DNA of 64,000 nucleotides from Alcaligenes sp. SORT26 (GCF_017377875.1 NZ_CP070975.1:3472001-3536000), one strand, 5' to 3'. Positions 26,582 through 36,355 are shown, counted from the first letter of the stretch. The notes: generated from the letters alone by a model not told the origin. A program made the numbers and translations.

Positions 26582-28834
26582 TTAGAACTCCATCGTTGCC
26601 GACAGCATGAAGGTACGTGGTGCACCCACGGCCAGGCTGGTGAAGTGCGGCTTGGCCCAGTAGGCCTTGTTCGCCACATTATTCACCGTAGCCCGCAAGG
26701 TCAGCGGACGGCCGGAGATCTTGGTGCGATAGCGTGCGCCCAGATCAAACACGGTATGGCCGGGGATGGACAGAGAGTTGTCCGCACTCAGGTATTGCTT
26801 GGATGAGGTGGTGGCGTTGGCCATCACGGTCAGCCCTTGCAGGTTGGGCACATCCCATTCCACGCCCAGCTTGGCTTGCCATTTGGGCAGGCCGGTAGCC
26901 TGGCGGCCTTGTTCTGCCGGGTTGGCGGCTTTGGTGATTTCCGGGTCGGAGTAAGCCACGCCACCCATCAAGCGCACGCCTTCCAGAGGGGAGCCGAAAA
27001 AGCCCCATTCAATGCCTCGGTTGCGTTGCTCGCCACCAAAGGAGAATACGTTGGTGAATGGGTCGGTGTAGCTGCTGGGGCGCTTGATTTCGTACAGGGC
27101 CAGGGTGTGTGCAAAGTCACCCAGATCCAGCTTCAGGCCCACTTCTTTCTGCTTGGTCTTGTAGGGAGCAAAGACCTGGCCTGCGTTGTCGGCGGTGTTG
27201 GGGGCGATTGCGCCTTGGGACAAGCCCTCGATGTAGTTGGCGTAGACCGAGACCTGATCGGTGGCTTTCACCAGGAAGGCGACGGCTGGGGTAGTCGCGC
27301 TTTCCTTGTAGCGCTCGCCTGTACGTTGGCCGGTGCTGCCGTTAAAGCTTTCGTTGATCACTTGTTGACGGCGTGCGCCCAGTGTCACTTGTACTCGGTC
27401 GTCAGCAAAGGACAGGGTGTCGGCAAAACCGATGCTCTTCAAGCGGGTTTTGGTGGTGCTGATCAGCGGGATATTGTTCGGCAACGATGGCTCTGGGCCC
27501 CAGACCGGATCGTAAATATTGGTTTCCCAGGAGGTGGGCAACAGGTTGCGGAAGCCGCTCAGGTCGTAGTCTTCGTTGTACTGCGTGGCGTTGATCGCGA
27601 ATTGGTGGCTGACCGGGCCGGTTTGCAGTTTACCCATCAGACCCACTTCAGCAGTTTTGCGCCGCATCTCGTCGGCTACGCCACTGAAGTTGATTCTGAA
27701 GTCACCCGCGTTATTGAAGACCTGGCCAGCGCCCATATTGGATCTGAATTTGGTGCGGCTGATACCGGCGGCGGCGTAGGCAGTGAATTGATCGTTCAGA
27801 TCGAACTCGCCACGGATCATGGCGCCTTTGTCGGTGGTGTCATAGAAAGCCCAGGGTGGGTTCCACGACACATCAGGCTTGGGTGGCTTGGGCAGCTCTA
27901 CGCCAGGGTTCAGGGTCAGACCACGAGTAAGGCCGTAGGCGCGGTCTTTGCTGTGAAACAGGTCGGCAGACAGGCGCACCCGTTCGCCGCGCCAGTCCAG
28001 ACCCAGAGAGGTTTGGGTAATCTTCTTGTCCTGATCTTTGACGGTGATCTCGCCATCGCGGTAGGCCGTGTTCAGGCGCACGCCGAACTGCTTGTTCTCG
28101 CCAAATCGACGGCCCAGATCCACATGAGCACCAAAGTGCGAGTCGGACATATAGCTGCCTGTGACGCGGAACAGGGGATCGTCGCCTGCGCGCTTGGTGA
28201 CCAGGTTCACCGCACCGCCAGCCGAACCCTTGGGCGGCATGCCGTTGAGCAGAGCGGAGGGACCTTTCAGCACTTCGACACGCTCGTAGGCTTCAGGCGA
28301 GTTGCGGTAGTAGCCACCCATCCCGGCCAGGCCGTTGACGGTGACATCACCCACATCGGAGCGGAAGCCGCGGATGGAGTAACTCTCGTTGCTCTCGCCC
28401 GCAATGCCGCTCATGAACACGCTGGGGTCGGTCTTGGCGATCACTTCGCTGATGTCACGCGCCTGCTGGTCGGCAATGTATTGCTCGGTGTAGCTGATGG
28501 TGTTGAAGGGCGTTTCCATGAAATCTTTGGTGCCCAGCAAACCGACGCGGCCGCCGGTGGCAACTTGCCCACCTGCATAGCTTTCGACGGTCTTGTCGCG
28601 CTGACCTTTGACGGTAACGGACGGCAAGGTGACGACTTCATCGGCCTGGGAGGCCGTACTGCTTTGTGCCTGTGCGGGCGAGCTCATCAAAGCCAGCGCG
28701 CTGGCTCCCAAGCCCAGTAGTAGCGCCATTTGTACGGCGCTGAAGGTGCGATTCGGAGCGAAGCCAGAACGGCCAGAATCGCTGTCTTTACGTATCGAGG
28801 GCGCAAACGTCCCTTTATGGCGTGGTGTATGCAT
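26582..28834 (-). CDS. TonB-dependent siderophore receptor
   Basis: A 750-residue outer-membrane receptor. A long N-terminal leader precedes the signal peptide ending SSPAQAQS. The plug (about residues 90-220) contains the NESYSIRGFRSDVGDVTVNGLAG and VEVLKGPSALLNGMPPKGSAGGAVNLVTKRA segments typical of the FhuE/FpvA/FauA group; the barrel ends AVGAPRTFMLSATMEF with a terminal Phe. No N-terminal STN signalling domain is present, so it is probably controlled only by Fur. It is the last gene of the import operon and passes ferric siderophore to the binding protein encoded before it. Confidence 0.92.
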   Translation of the reverse strand: MHTPRHKGTFAPSIRKDSDSGRSGFAPNRTFSAVQMALLLGLGASALALMSSPAQAQSSTASQADEVVTLPSVTVKGQRDKTVESYAGGQVATGGRVGLLGTKDFMETPFNTISYTEQYIADQQARDISEVIAKTDPSVFMSGIAGESNESYSIRGFRSDVGDVTVNGLAGMGGYYRNSPEAYERVEVLKGPSALLNGMPPKGSAGGAVNLVTKRAGDDPLFRVTGSYMSDSHFGAHVDLGRRFGENKQFGVRLNTAYRDGEITVKDQDKKITQTSLGLDWRGERVRLSADLFHSKDRAYGLTRGLTLNPGVELPKPPKPDVSWNPPWAFYDTTDKGAMIRGEFDLNDQFTAYAAAGISRTKFRSNMGAGQVFNNAGDFRINFSGVADEMRRKTAEVGLMGKLQTGPVSHQFAINATQYNEDYDLSGFRNLLPTSWETNIYDPVWGPEPSLPNNIPLISTTKTRLKSIGFADTLSFADDRVQVTLGARRQQVINESFNGSTGQRTGERYKESATTPAVAFLVKATDQVSVYANYIEGLSQGAIAPNTADNAGQVFAPYKTKQKEVGLKLDLGDFAHTLALYEIKRPSSYTDPFTNVFSFGGEQRNRGIEWGFFGSPLEGVRLMGGVAYSDPEITKAANPAEQGRQATGLPKWQAKLGVEWDVPNLQGLTVMANATTSSKQYLSADNSLSIPGHTVFDLGARYRTKISGRPLTLRATVNNVANKAYWAKPHFTSLAVGAPRTFMLSATMEF

Positions 28835-28880
28835 GCCAGTGTCCTTTAGGTAGCGGGGGTGTTTCTTTTGCTTTGCTTAA

Positions 28881-28923
28881 GGCAAATAGAAATTGGATTG
28901 AGTCGCGTTGTTATCTATTTGCC
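28881..28923. repeat. inverted repeat in the mRNA between binding protein and receptor genes
   Basis: GGCAAATAG (28881-28889) and CTATTTGCC (28915-28923) are perfect 9-bp complements 25 bases apart, in the 111-bp gap between two genes of an otherwise tightly overlapping operon. It may stabilise or process the mRNA, or mark an internal regulatory site for the receptor. Confidence 0.45.
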
Positions 28924-28945
28924 CGTGTAAAAACCTTGGAATCAG

Positions 28946-29947
28946 TTAGTGTTGGTAGGCCTTGATGACGTCATCAATAATCAGTTCCAGCGAGGTGACG
29001 CTAGCGGCGGTGACGTACCAGGCTTCAGCATTGGCAAACACCACGCGGCCGTTTTGCCAAGCTTTGGTTTCACGCAGCAGCGGGTTGCTCAGGCTGTCGG
29101 CATCCAGAGCAGGGCGGCGCTCCATGACGGCAGTACGGTCGATGATGTAGATAATGTCCGGGTTGGCTTGCTGAATGAATTCGCTGGAAACGGGTTGTCC
29201 GTGCAGGCCGGTTTCTACCGTTGGGCTGGCAGGCTGTACGCCCAGCGCATTGAAGACAAAACCGTAGCGAGACTGAACCCCGAAGGAACTGAACGAGCCG
29301 TTGTTATGCAAAACAATCAGGGCTTTTTCGGGACGATCCTGGGTGATTTGTTTGGCTTGGGCGACTTTGGTATCCAACTCGGCCACTTTTTGTTTGGCCA
29401 GTTCTTCTTTCTTGAAAATCGAGCCCAGAGTCAGCAGGTGGTTCTTGATGACTTCAATGTGGTTGACCTGGCTATCGCGGTAATCCACATCAAAGTGAAT
29501 GGTGGGGGCGATCTGGCTCAGTTCCTTGTAGTGATTGGCTTGCAAGGAGGTGATCAGAATCAGGTCCGGTTTGGTGGCGTAAACCTGCTCCACATTGGGC
29601 TGCACAATGGCGCCGGTATCCTGAATCTGGGGGGCATTTTTGTACTTGGCCAGAAATTCAGGGATGAAGTCTTTGGGCATGCCCACAACCGGGACTCCCA
29701 AGGCATCCAGAAAATCCACTTCGTTCATGTCCAGCGCCACGACGCGTTGTGGCAGTTTTTCTATGCGCGTGGAGCCCAGCTTGTGCTCGACCACAATGGG
29801 TTCATAGCGGGCACTGGTTTCAGGGCTGGCGGCGGCTTGCGGTGCCGGGGTTTCCGCTGCTGCCTGGGTCTTTTTCTCGCAGCCTTGCAAGGCAAAGCTG
29901 GCGGCCACAAACAGGGCTATCAGCCCGTATCTGTGTTTGGCGATCAT
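28946..29947 (-). CDS. ferric siderophore ABC binding lipoprotein, CeuE/FatB-like
   Basis: A 333-residue class III binding protein. The start at 29947 overlaps the ATPase stop by 4 bp and has AGGAGA 7 bases upstream; the longer frame (29980) is not supported. The lipobox is FALQGC. The body shows PQRVVALDMNEVDFLDALGVPVVGMPKDFIPEF, PDLILITSLQANHY and SRYGFVFNALGV, the pattern of FatB, VctP, YclQ and CeuE, which bind catecholate siderophores such as petrobactin and enterobactin fragments. The ligand here is inferred from that group. Confidence 0.88.
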   Translation of the reverse strand: MIAKHRYGLIALFVAASFALQGCEKKTQAAAETPAPQAAASPETSARYEPIVVEHKLGSTRIEKLPQRVVALDMNEVDFLDALGVPVVGMPKDFIPEFLAKYKNAPQIQDTGAIVQPNVEQVYATKPDLILITSLQANHYKELSQIAPTIHFDVDYRDSQVNHIEVIKNHLLTLGSIFKKEELAKQKVAELDTKVAQAKQITQDRPEKALIVLHNNGSFSSFGVQSRYGFVFNALGVQPASPTVETGLHGQPVSSEFIQQANPDIIYIIDRTAVMERRPALDADSLSNPLLRETKAWQNGRVVFANAEAWYVTAASVTSLELIIDDVIKAYQH

Positions 29948-30720
29948 GCTAGTTCTCCTGATGGGGTGAAGTAATTGCACAGGCGGCCACGCTCGCTGTG
30001 CGTAATCTCGAAGTCCAGACCATAGAGTTCAGCCAGACGTGCTTCGGTGACGACCTCGGACACCGGGCCTGCGCAGTACAGGGCACCGTTTTTCATGGCC
30101 ACAATGTGATCGGAATAGTTGGCGGCAAAGTTGATGTCATGCACCACCAGAATCACGGTGCGGCCGTACTCATCGCACAGCCGCCGCAAGGCGCGCATGA
30201 TTTGCACGGCGTGCTTGATGTCCAGATTGTTCAGCGGTTCATCAAGCAGCAAATAATCGGTTTGCTGGGCAATGGTCATGGCCAGAAAAGCCATCTGTCG
30301 CTGGCCGCCGCTCAGCTCGTCCAGATAGGACTGGCACAAGGGTTCCAGCGAGAGAAACTGAATAGCTTCGGAGATGGCTTGCTGATCTTCAGCCGTCAGT
30401 GCGCCCCGGCTATACGGGAAGCGGCCAAAGGCGACCAGTTCTTCCACCGTCAGGCGCAGATTGAAATCAGGCGATTGGCGCAGGGTCGCAACCCGGCGCG
30501 CATAGTCGGCAATGCGTATGTCTGCAATGTTGCGGCCGTCCAGTTGGATCTGGCCTTCGTCGGCCTCCAGCAGGCGGGCAATGCTCATCAATAAGGTGGT
30601 TTTACCGGCGCCATTGGGGCCGATCAGGGAACTAAGCTGTCCGGTAGGAAATTGCGTACTCACCTTGTAGAGCACGGTTTTGTTCTTGTAGTGTTTGGAG
30701 AGCTGATTGATCGTAATCAT
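29944..30720 (-). CDS. ferric siderophore ABC importer ATPase, CeuD/FatE-like
   Basis: A 258-residue ATPase, start MITINQLSKHYKNK at 30720, overlapping the upstream permease stop by 4 bp. Walker A is GPNGAGKTT, signature LSGGQRQ, Walker B YLLLDEPLNNLD. It is of the FecE/FepC type with the LRQSPDFNLRLTVEELVAFGRFPYSRG Q-loop region typical of iron-siderophore importers. It powers the two permeases encoded before it. Confidence 0.92.
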   Translation of the reverse strand: MITINQLSKHYKNKTVLYKVSTQFPTGQLSSLIGPNGAGKTTLLMSIARLLEADEGQIQLDGRNIADIRIADYARRVATLRQSPDFNLRLTVEELVAFGRFPYSRGALTAEDQQAISEAIQFLSLEPLCQSYLDELSGGQRQMAFLAMTIAQQTDYLLLDEPLNNLDIKHAVQIMRALRRLCDEYGRTVILVVHDINFAANYSDHIVAMKNGALYCAGPVSEVVTEARLAELYGLDFEITHSERGRLCNYFTPSGELA

Positions 30721-31658
30721 GCTGTGCCTCGGGTACGAACCATCAGTCCCAGGAAGTACGCGCCGCACACCAGGTTGACGAGTATCCCGACGGTCGTGCG
30801 GTAGTTGAAAATGTGTTCCACCGCCAACTGCGCCAGCAGAAACATGATGATGGCAATGGCGCAGCCTAATGGCAGCGTGACCTTGTGCCGGAAGCTTCGG
30901 GCCAGTGCATAGCTGGTGTTGGCCACAAAAATCCCCATAAAGGCGGTAGGCCCGAGCAGGCTGGTGGAGATAGCGACAAGTGCGGCAATCAGGGCAAGCT
31001 GGATGCGCACGGTACGGCGGTAGTCGACCCCCAGGGAAATGGCTTGTTCACGGCCTAAAGAAAGTACATCCAACGTGGGCAAGCTGCGCAGGCTGCCCAG
31101 GCAAATACCGCCCACCAGAAGGGAGGACACCAGCAATTGCAAAGGCTCGGCCCGGTTAAAGGAGGCCTGGCTAAAGCCCAGCAAAATAGAGAACTCGCCG
31201 GGGCTGATTTTTAGCTGCACAAACTGGGTGAACGTGCTGATGATCATGGTCAGTACCAGTCCCATCAGCAGCAGGAAGTACACATTGTTTTTGCCCTGGC
31301 GAAACAGCCAGTGATGGATAGCCAGTGAGTAAGCCAGCATCAGCACAATGGATAGAAGCACATTGCCATTGGCCCCCAGCATCACCAGGCTTTGTGTGCC
31401 CAGCAACAAGATCAGCAGGGACTGGAACAGCAGGTACACCGCTTCGTAGCCCATGATGGCGGGCGTCAGAATGCGGTTGCCGGTAATGGTCTGGAAAATA
31501 ATCGATGACCAAGCCACGCAGACGCCACCGATAATCATGGCTGCCAAGCGGTTCAGGCGTTTGGGGATGATGTAGTCAAGGTCCAGGCCGGAGCGATAGA
31601 ACACAAAGCTCAGGGCCAGCACGATGAGCACAAGCCAGACCAGATGCCGCTGTTTCAT
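30717..31658 (-). CDS. ferric siderophore ABC permease, CeuC/FatC-like
   Basis: A 313-residue FecCD-family permease with about nine to ten helices. It begins MKQRHLVWLVLIVLALSFVFYRSGLDLDYI and contains SIIFQTITGNRILTPAIMGYEAVYLL and the coupling segment LSLGREQAISLGVDYR. Both ends overlap neighbouring genes by 4 bp (ATGA), so translation is coupled. It forms a heterodimer with the next-listed permease. Confidence 0.9.
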   Translation of the reverse strand: MKQRHLVWLVLIVLALSFVFYRSGLDLDYIIPKRLNRLAAMIIGGVCVAWSSIIFQTITGNRILTPAIMGYEAVYLLFQSLLILLLGTQSLVMLGANGNVLLSIVLMLAYSLAIHHWLFRQGKNNVYFLLLMGLVLTMIISTFTQFVQLKISPGEFSILLGFSQASFNRAEPLQLLVSSLLVGGICLGSLRSLPTLDVLSLGREQAISLGVDYRRTVRIQLALIAALVAISTSLLGPTAFMGIFVANTSYALARSFRHKVTLPLGCAIAIIMFLLAQLAVEHIFNYRTTVGILVNLVCGAYFLGLMVRTRGTA

Positions 31659-32599
31659 CGGTTCCTCCAGAAAATCAGGAACAGAAACAGCACGCCACCC
31701 ACACCGCCTGCGGTCAGGCCGATAGGGACTTCAAAAGGGTAGATGATGAGGCGGCCCAGAATGTCGCAAGCCAGCAGCAGGCACGCACCCCCTAAGGCCA
31801 CAATGGGTAAGGTGCGAGCCAGGTTGTCGCCATAGCGCAGAGCCACCAGATTGGGGATGACCAGGCCAATAAATGGAATGGCCCCCACGGTAATAACAGT
31901 AGCGGATACGGTGGTTGCGACCAGTATCAAGCCCAGGGCGACGGTGGTTGAATAGTTCAGCCCCAGGCTGGTGGCCATGCCTTCACCCATGCCCAGAACG
32001 GTAAAGCGATGCGCGTACAGATAGGTGAGCAGCACAATGGGCAGGATCAGATAAATGATCTCGTAATTGCCCTGCACGATCTTGGAGAAGTCGCCCAGCA
32101 TCCAGCCTTGCATGCTTTGCAGAATCTGATGATGGTAGGCATAGAACTCGGCAATGGCGCTAAGGACGCCGCCATACATCAGACCAATCACCGGCACCAG
32201 CACGGTGTTCTTGAAGCGGATACGGCGCACGATGGCAATGAAGATCAGGCTGGCGGCAAAGCAGAACAAAAGGGCAAAGAGCAGCTTTCCTGCTGTGCCG
32301 CTGCCGGGAGCCATAGTCAGGGCAATCAGAATGCCCAGTTTGGCGGCATCCAGCCCGCCCGAGGTGGCGGGTTCAACAAACTTGTTACGCACAATGTGCT
32401 GCAGGATCACCCCGCAGACGGACAGGCCTATCCCGCTCAAGACCAGCGCCGCCAGACGGGGCAGGCGGCTGGCGGTCAATGTCAGCCAGGCATCGCCTGA
32501 AAAGCTCCATAACTGTGTCCAGCTTATTTGCCGTGCACCTATCAGCAAGGACAGGCAGCACAGCATCAGGAACAACAGCACAAAGGATCTAACTCGCAT
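31655..32599 (-). CDS. ferric siderophore ABC permease, CeuB/FatD-like
   Basis: A 314-residue FecCD-family permease. It contains RLPRLAALVLSGIGLSVCGVILQHIVRNKFVEPATSGGLDAAKLG, the classic N-terminal FecCD motif, and GAIPFIGLVIPNLVALRYGDNLARTLP near the end. The ATG at 32599 overlaps the upstream TGA by one base (TGATG); a GTG three bases earlier is possible. It is the first of the four ceuBCDE-like genes. Confidence 0.9.
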   Translation of the reverse strand: MRVRSFVLLFLMLCCLSLLIGARQISWTQLWSFSGDAWLTLTASRLPRLAALVLSGIGLSVCGVILQHIVRNKFVEPATSGGLDAAKLGILIALTMAPGSGTAGKLLFALLFCFAASLIFIAIVRRIRFKNTVLVPVIGLMYGGVLSAIAEFYAYHHQILQSMQGWMLGDFSKIVQGNYEIIYLILPIVLLTYLYAHRFTVLGMGEGMATSLGLNYSTTVALGLILVATTVSATVITVGAIPFIGLVIPNLVALRYGDNLARTLPIVALGGACLLLACDILGRLIIYPFEVPIGLTAGGVGGVLFLFLIFWRNR

Positions 32600-34365
32600 C
32601 ACACACCGTTATTTTGCGCAGCGGTGGCAATACGCCAACCTTTGGCTGTGTGACGTTGATTCAGAAAGTGGGCGTAGCGTCCCTGGCTTTCACGAAGTTG
32701 CGCCGGTGGGCCTTGCTCGATGATCTGGCCGTTTTCCAGCACCACGATCTGATCGGCCATAGCCACCGTAGAGAGCTGGTGAGCAATCACGATCAGAGTG
32801 CGTTTGCCACGCAGACGGGCCAGAGCCTGGGCAATGGCAGCCTGGTTTTCGGCATCCAGTGCGGCTGTGGCTTCGTCCACCAGCAAAATGGGGGCGTTCT
32901 TGATCAAGGCGCGGGCAATGGCGATGCGTTGACGCTCGCCACCGGACAGACGGGCTCCGCCTTCGCCCACGGTGGTGTCCAGGCCCTCTGGCAGACGCGC
33001 GATGATTTCGCTGACACCGGCTTGTTCCACCGCTTCCAGCAGTTCGGCCTCGGTAGCGTCAGGTTTGCCCAGGCGGATGTTCTCGGCAATGCTGCCTGCA
33101 AACAGATAATCGTCCTGGAAAATCTGGGTGATCTGGGTCGCTAATTGTGGGCTGCTGATCTGGCGTACATCCACGCCACCAATGGAGACACTGCCCTGGC
33201 TGACATCAAAGAAGCGGGCAATCAGCCGGGCCAGAGTGGTTTTGCCCGAGCCGGATTCCCCGATCAAGGCCACCATGCTGCCTGCCGCAATGTTCAGGCT
33301 GACGCCATTCAGTACATCGGGCTTGTCGGCGGCATAGCGGAAATGCACATTGTTCAGCGCTATCGAGCCGTCGCTTGGGGTTTGGGGCGAGGCGGGTTCG
33401 GGCAGGGGATGGACGGCAAACAGTTCCTGAATCGCATCCAACTGGCCGCGTGCACCGCGCAGCACCTCGCCATAGCTGGCTACTTCCAGCAAGGAGTCGA
33501 TGTAGCGCGCTGTCAGCAGCAAGGAGACGATGACGGCAATGATTTCTGCACTGCTCATGCCCAGACCCGTATGGCTGTTCAGCCAAAGCGTGGCGGCAAT
33601 CAGCAGGGTGGCAAAGGCAGCTTGCACAGCCCAGGCATTGAGCACCGCCGAGGCCGTGGATTGCCAGATCAGTTTCTTGCCCGCTTGATGCTGGCGCTCA
33701 ATCGCTTCTTCCAGCAGGCGCGTACCACCGCCTTCGCCATTGAAGGCACGCAGCACGGATTGGGCTTGGGCGAACTCCACCACACGCTGACTGGCGTGGG
33801 CGAAATGGGCCTGGAAGGCATCATCGGCCTTGCGACCCAAATGGGCGGTCAGGGCCAGAACAGCGGCCAGCAAAGGCAAGACGATCAAGGCAATTAGCCC
33901 CAGCGACCAATGCAGGATGAACAAGGCTACAACCAGCACAACAGGCGTCACAATCCCGGCGATCAGTGGGGTGAAAACGTGTGCAGGCAACTGGGCGACG
34001 GACATCATGCCCTGAGTGACAACATGGCCCAGGCGCGCTGTGTTCTGGGCGGAGAACCAGCCTACGGGAAGTTGAGCAATATGATCGCCCAGACGATGAC
34101 GGCCACCTTGCAGGATAGCGGCGCCCACATTGACACCGGCTTGTTCTACATGCCGACGCCATGCCCAGCAAATGGCAACGCCCAGCAACAGTACGATTAG
34201 CCAGCCACCCGCTTGTTTCGGTTCGCCATTGAGCAGGTGAGTAAAAATGGGCACCAGGGTGGTCATAGTCAGGCCGCACAGCAGGCCGTACAGAATCGCC
34301 ATCCAGATATAGCGGCGGAAAATCGGGGCATCATTACCCAGCAAGCGAATCAGGGTCTTTAGCAT
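32599..34365 (-). CDS. ABC half transporter (TMD-NBD), YbtQ/IrtB-like
   Basis: A 588-residue protein with an N-terminal type IV transmembrane domain (six helices, residues ~15-310) and a C-terminal ATPase with GESGSGKTT, LSGGERQR and ILLVDEATAALD. With its partner upstream it resembles YbtP/YbtQ and IrtA/IrtB, half transporters with an exporter fold that import ferric siderophores or release their iron at the inner membrane. Its place in a Fur-controlled siderophore operon supports that role, but direction of transport is not shown by sequence. Confidence 0.85.
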   Translation of the reverse strand: MLKTLIRLLGNDAPIFRRYIWMAILYGLLCGLTMTTLVPIFTHLLNGEPKQAGGWLIVLLLGVAICWAWRRHVEQAGVNVGAAILQGGRHRLGDHIAQLPVGWFSAQNTARLGHVVTQGMMSVAQLPAHVFTPLIAGIVTPVVLVVALFILHWSLGLIALIVLPLLAAVLALTAHLGRKADDAFQAHFAHASQRVVEFAQAQSVLRAFNGEGGGTRLLEEAIERQHQAGKKLIWQSTASAVLNAWAVQAAFATLLIAATLWLNSHTGLGMSSAEIIAVIVSLLLTARYIDSLLEVASYGEVLRGARGQLDAIQELFAVHPLPEPASPQTPSDGSIALNNVHFRYAADKPDVLNGVSLNIAAGSMVALIGESGSGKTTLARLIARFFDVSQGSVSIGGVDVRQISSPQLATQITQIFQDDYLFAGSIAENIRLGKPDATEAELLEAVEQAGVSEIIARLPEGLDTTVGEGGARLSGGERQRIAIARALIKNAPILLVDEATAALDAENQAAIAQALARLRGKRTLIVIAHQLSTVAMADQIVVLENGQIIEQGPPAQLRESQGRYAHFLNQRHTAKGWRIATAAQNNGV

Positions 34366-36146
34366 GATGTGTCCTTGGAACTGTTGTCGTAGCCACCCAG
34401 GGTCCAGAGCCGTGCATATCGGCCTTGTTCCGCCAGCAGGCTGGCGTGATTGCCTTGCTCCACAATCGCACCGTCTTCCAGCACCAGAATGCGGTCGGCA
34501 TGCATGATGGTGTCCAGGCGGTGAGCAATCACCAGCAGAGTGCGGCCTTGGGCAAAGCGCGACAGGGCATCCTGAATGGCGACTTCATTGCTGGCATCGG
34601 CAGCCGCAGTGGCTTCGTCCAGTACAAGAATGGGTGGGTCCAGCAAGACAGCGCGTGCAATGCTGACACGCTGGCGTTCGCCTCCCGATAGTTGTGCATC
34701 CTCTCCGACTACGGAGTCGTAGCCGCGTGGCAGGCTCAAGATACGGTCGTGAATATTGGCGGCGCGGGCGGCATCCTCAATCTCTTGCTGACTAGCGGAG
34801 GGACGGCCCAGCGCAATGTTCTCGCGCACGCTGGCATTGATCAGGCGCACTTCCTGCAGCACAAAACCAATGCGGCGGTACAGCTCGGTGGATTCGATCT
34901 GGCGCAGATCTGCACCGCCCAGGGTGATACGGCCTTCGCTGGGGTCAAAGAATCGCAGCAGCAGGCGGGCGATGGTGGATTTGCCAGAGCCTGAAGAGCC
35001 CACAATCGCGGTGACCGTGCCCGGTTCCAGAGTGAAGCTGATATTGCTCAGTGCCTGATGGCCTTCGCCATAGGCATAGCTGACGTTTTCGACCCGTATT
35101 TCCTGATTTGCAGGGACCTGCTGCTGATCGGCGGTCAGCGTTTCCAGTACGGGAGTTTTCATCAAGGCTTGAACCCGCTGTGCAGCACCCGTTGCTCCGC
35201 CCAGATCGTGCAGCAAGGTGTGCAGCAACAGCAGGGGGGCGCAAATACCGGGGGCCACCAGGGCGAAGGGCAGGATGTCTACGGGAGCAATCCAGTCCAG
35301 ATAGCTGAACAGGGCACCGAAGATCAGCACAACGCCTAATACGGTGACCGGCGCGATCATGGCGTGTGCGTGGGCCATACGGGCGACCAGCGGGCGGGCA
35401 AAGTTCAGAAAGGCGTCGGCAAAGCCGTCCACGGCTTTGCTATAGCCACCGTGTGCCTGCCCATTGGAACCAAAGGCTTTGACGACCGGAATACCGCTGA
35501 CAAACTCCACCGTGGCACTGTTCAGGCGGCCCAGTTTTTCAACAAAACCCTGCATGTTCGCGCTGCTGGCTTTCATGGCGTTGCGCAGGAACAGGAAGAA
35601 ACCGGGGAAGGGCAGCAGAGCCACAATGGCCATGCGCCAGTCCATGACGAACAGGTACAGCACGGAGATGGCTATGGCACCGACGGCACGGCCTACCGAG
35701 GTGTAGAAGTGGGCAGTCAGGCTATGCAGGGTGGCGATGTCGTCTTGCATGGCTTGTTTCACTTCGCCCGAGGCCTGGCCGGTAAACCAGCCCAGCGGCA
35801 CCTTGGCCAGTCGTTGGGCAGCACTCAGACGCAGGCCACGAGTCAGTTGGTTATCGGCCAGATGGGCCAGCAGCTCGCCTGCCGAGATCAGGGCCAAGCC
35901 CGCAAACATGCTGAGGACACTGAACAGTACCGTCCAGCCTATATCGCCTTGCAGCTCGCCAGACAGGGTATCGCCCAGGGCCAGTTTGGCGATGTAGGCG
36001 ATCCCGGCCAAAGGCACCAGGGTGAGCATTGAACCCAAGGCCGCCAGCACGGCGGCCACCATCAAACGCGAGCGTATGGAGCTGAGGATCTGGCTGATGG
36101 GGCCAGGCTCTTTACGCGCGTCCGTAGCAGTTTCACGAGTGGTCAT
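34359..36146 (-). CDS. ABC half transporter (TMD-NBD), YbtP/IrtA-like
   Basis: A 595-residue half transporter with a type IV membrane domain and an ATPase with GSSGSGKST, LSGGERQR and ILVLDEATAAAD. No siderophore-interacting reductase domain is fused, unlike mycobacterial IrtA. It is the first gene of the import operon, just after the Fur box, and overlaps its partner by 7 bp. The two probably form a heterodimer. Confidence 0.85.
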   Translation of the reverse strand: MTTRETATDARKEPGPISQILSSIRSRLMVAAVLAALGSMLTLVPLAGIAYIAKLALGDTLSGELQGDIGWTVLFSVLSMFAGLALISAGELLAHLADNQLTRGLRLSAAQRLAKVPLGWFTGQASGEVKQAMQDDIATLHSLTAHFYTSVGRAVGAIAISVLYLFVMDWRMAIVALLPFPGFFLFLRNAMKASSANMQGFVEKLGRLNSATVEFVSGIPVVKAFGSNGQAHGGYSKAVDGFADAFLNFARPLVARMAHAHAMIAPVTVLGVVLIFGALFSYLDWIAPVDILPFALVAPGICAPLLLLHTLLHDLGGATGAAQRVQALMKTPVLETLTADQQQVPANQEIRVENVSYAYGEGHQALSNISFTLEPGTVTAIVGSSGSGKSTIARLLLRFFDPSEGRITLGGADLRQIESTELYRRIGFVLQEVRLINASVRENIALGRPSASQQEIEDAARAANIHDRILSLPRGYDSVVGEDAQLSGGERQRVSIARAVLLDPPILVLDEATAAADASNEVAIQDALSRFAQGRTLLVIAHRLDTIMHADRILVLEDGAIVEQGNHASLLAEQGRYARLWTLGGYDNSSKDTSC

Positions 36147-36286
36147 GAGCGTTACATACCCAGAAATTCAAAGTAAGAGACATGATTTCTGCGGGGTGTG
36201 GATGAGGGTCCGGGCGGGTGGCGGCTCAGATCCGACACCTTCATTGCTTATCCAAAAGCCGTAGAAACCGGCTCTTTACTATAAGG

Positions 36287-36355
36287 TATTGAGAATCATT
36301 ATCGATAATGTAATCTAAATTTTGAATTAGTGGAACCTATTAAACTAAATAGGAA
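36287..36355. promoter_or_regulatory. Fur-box promoter of the siderophore operon (copy A)
   Basis: GAGAATCATTATC (36291-36303) followed by GATAATG is a strong match to the Fur box (GATAATGATAATCATTATC). It lies ~145 bp upstream of the first ABC gene. The surrounding 69 bp aligns without gaps, at about three quarters of positions, to 42292-42360. The remaining bases of the 383-bp gap hold the dld terminator and no gene. Confidence 0.8.

Noticed and set aside
26837-28720. 627-residue plus-strand ORF opposite the TonB receptor gene
   Set aside because: It is a shadow of the receptor on the other strand; low-complexity Gly/Val/Ala-rich sequence without a domain, while the minus-strand frame is a clear TonB receptor.
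28949-29974. 341-residue plus-strand ORF opposite the siderophore binding protein
   Set aside because: Shadow frame; the lipobox and binding-protein features are all on the minus strand.
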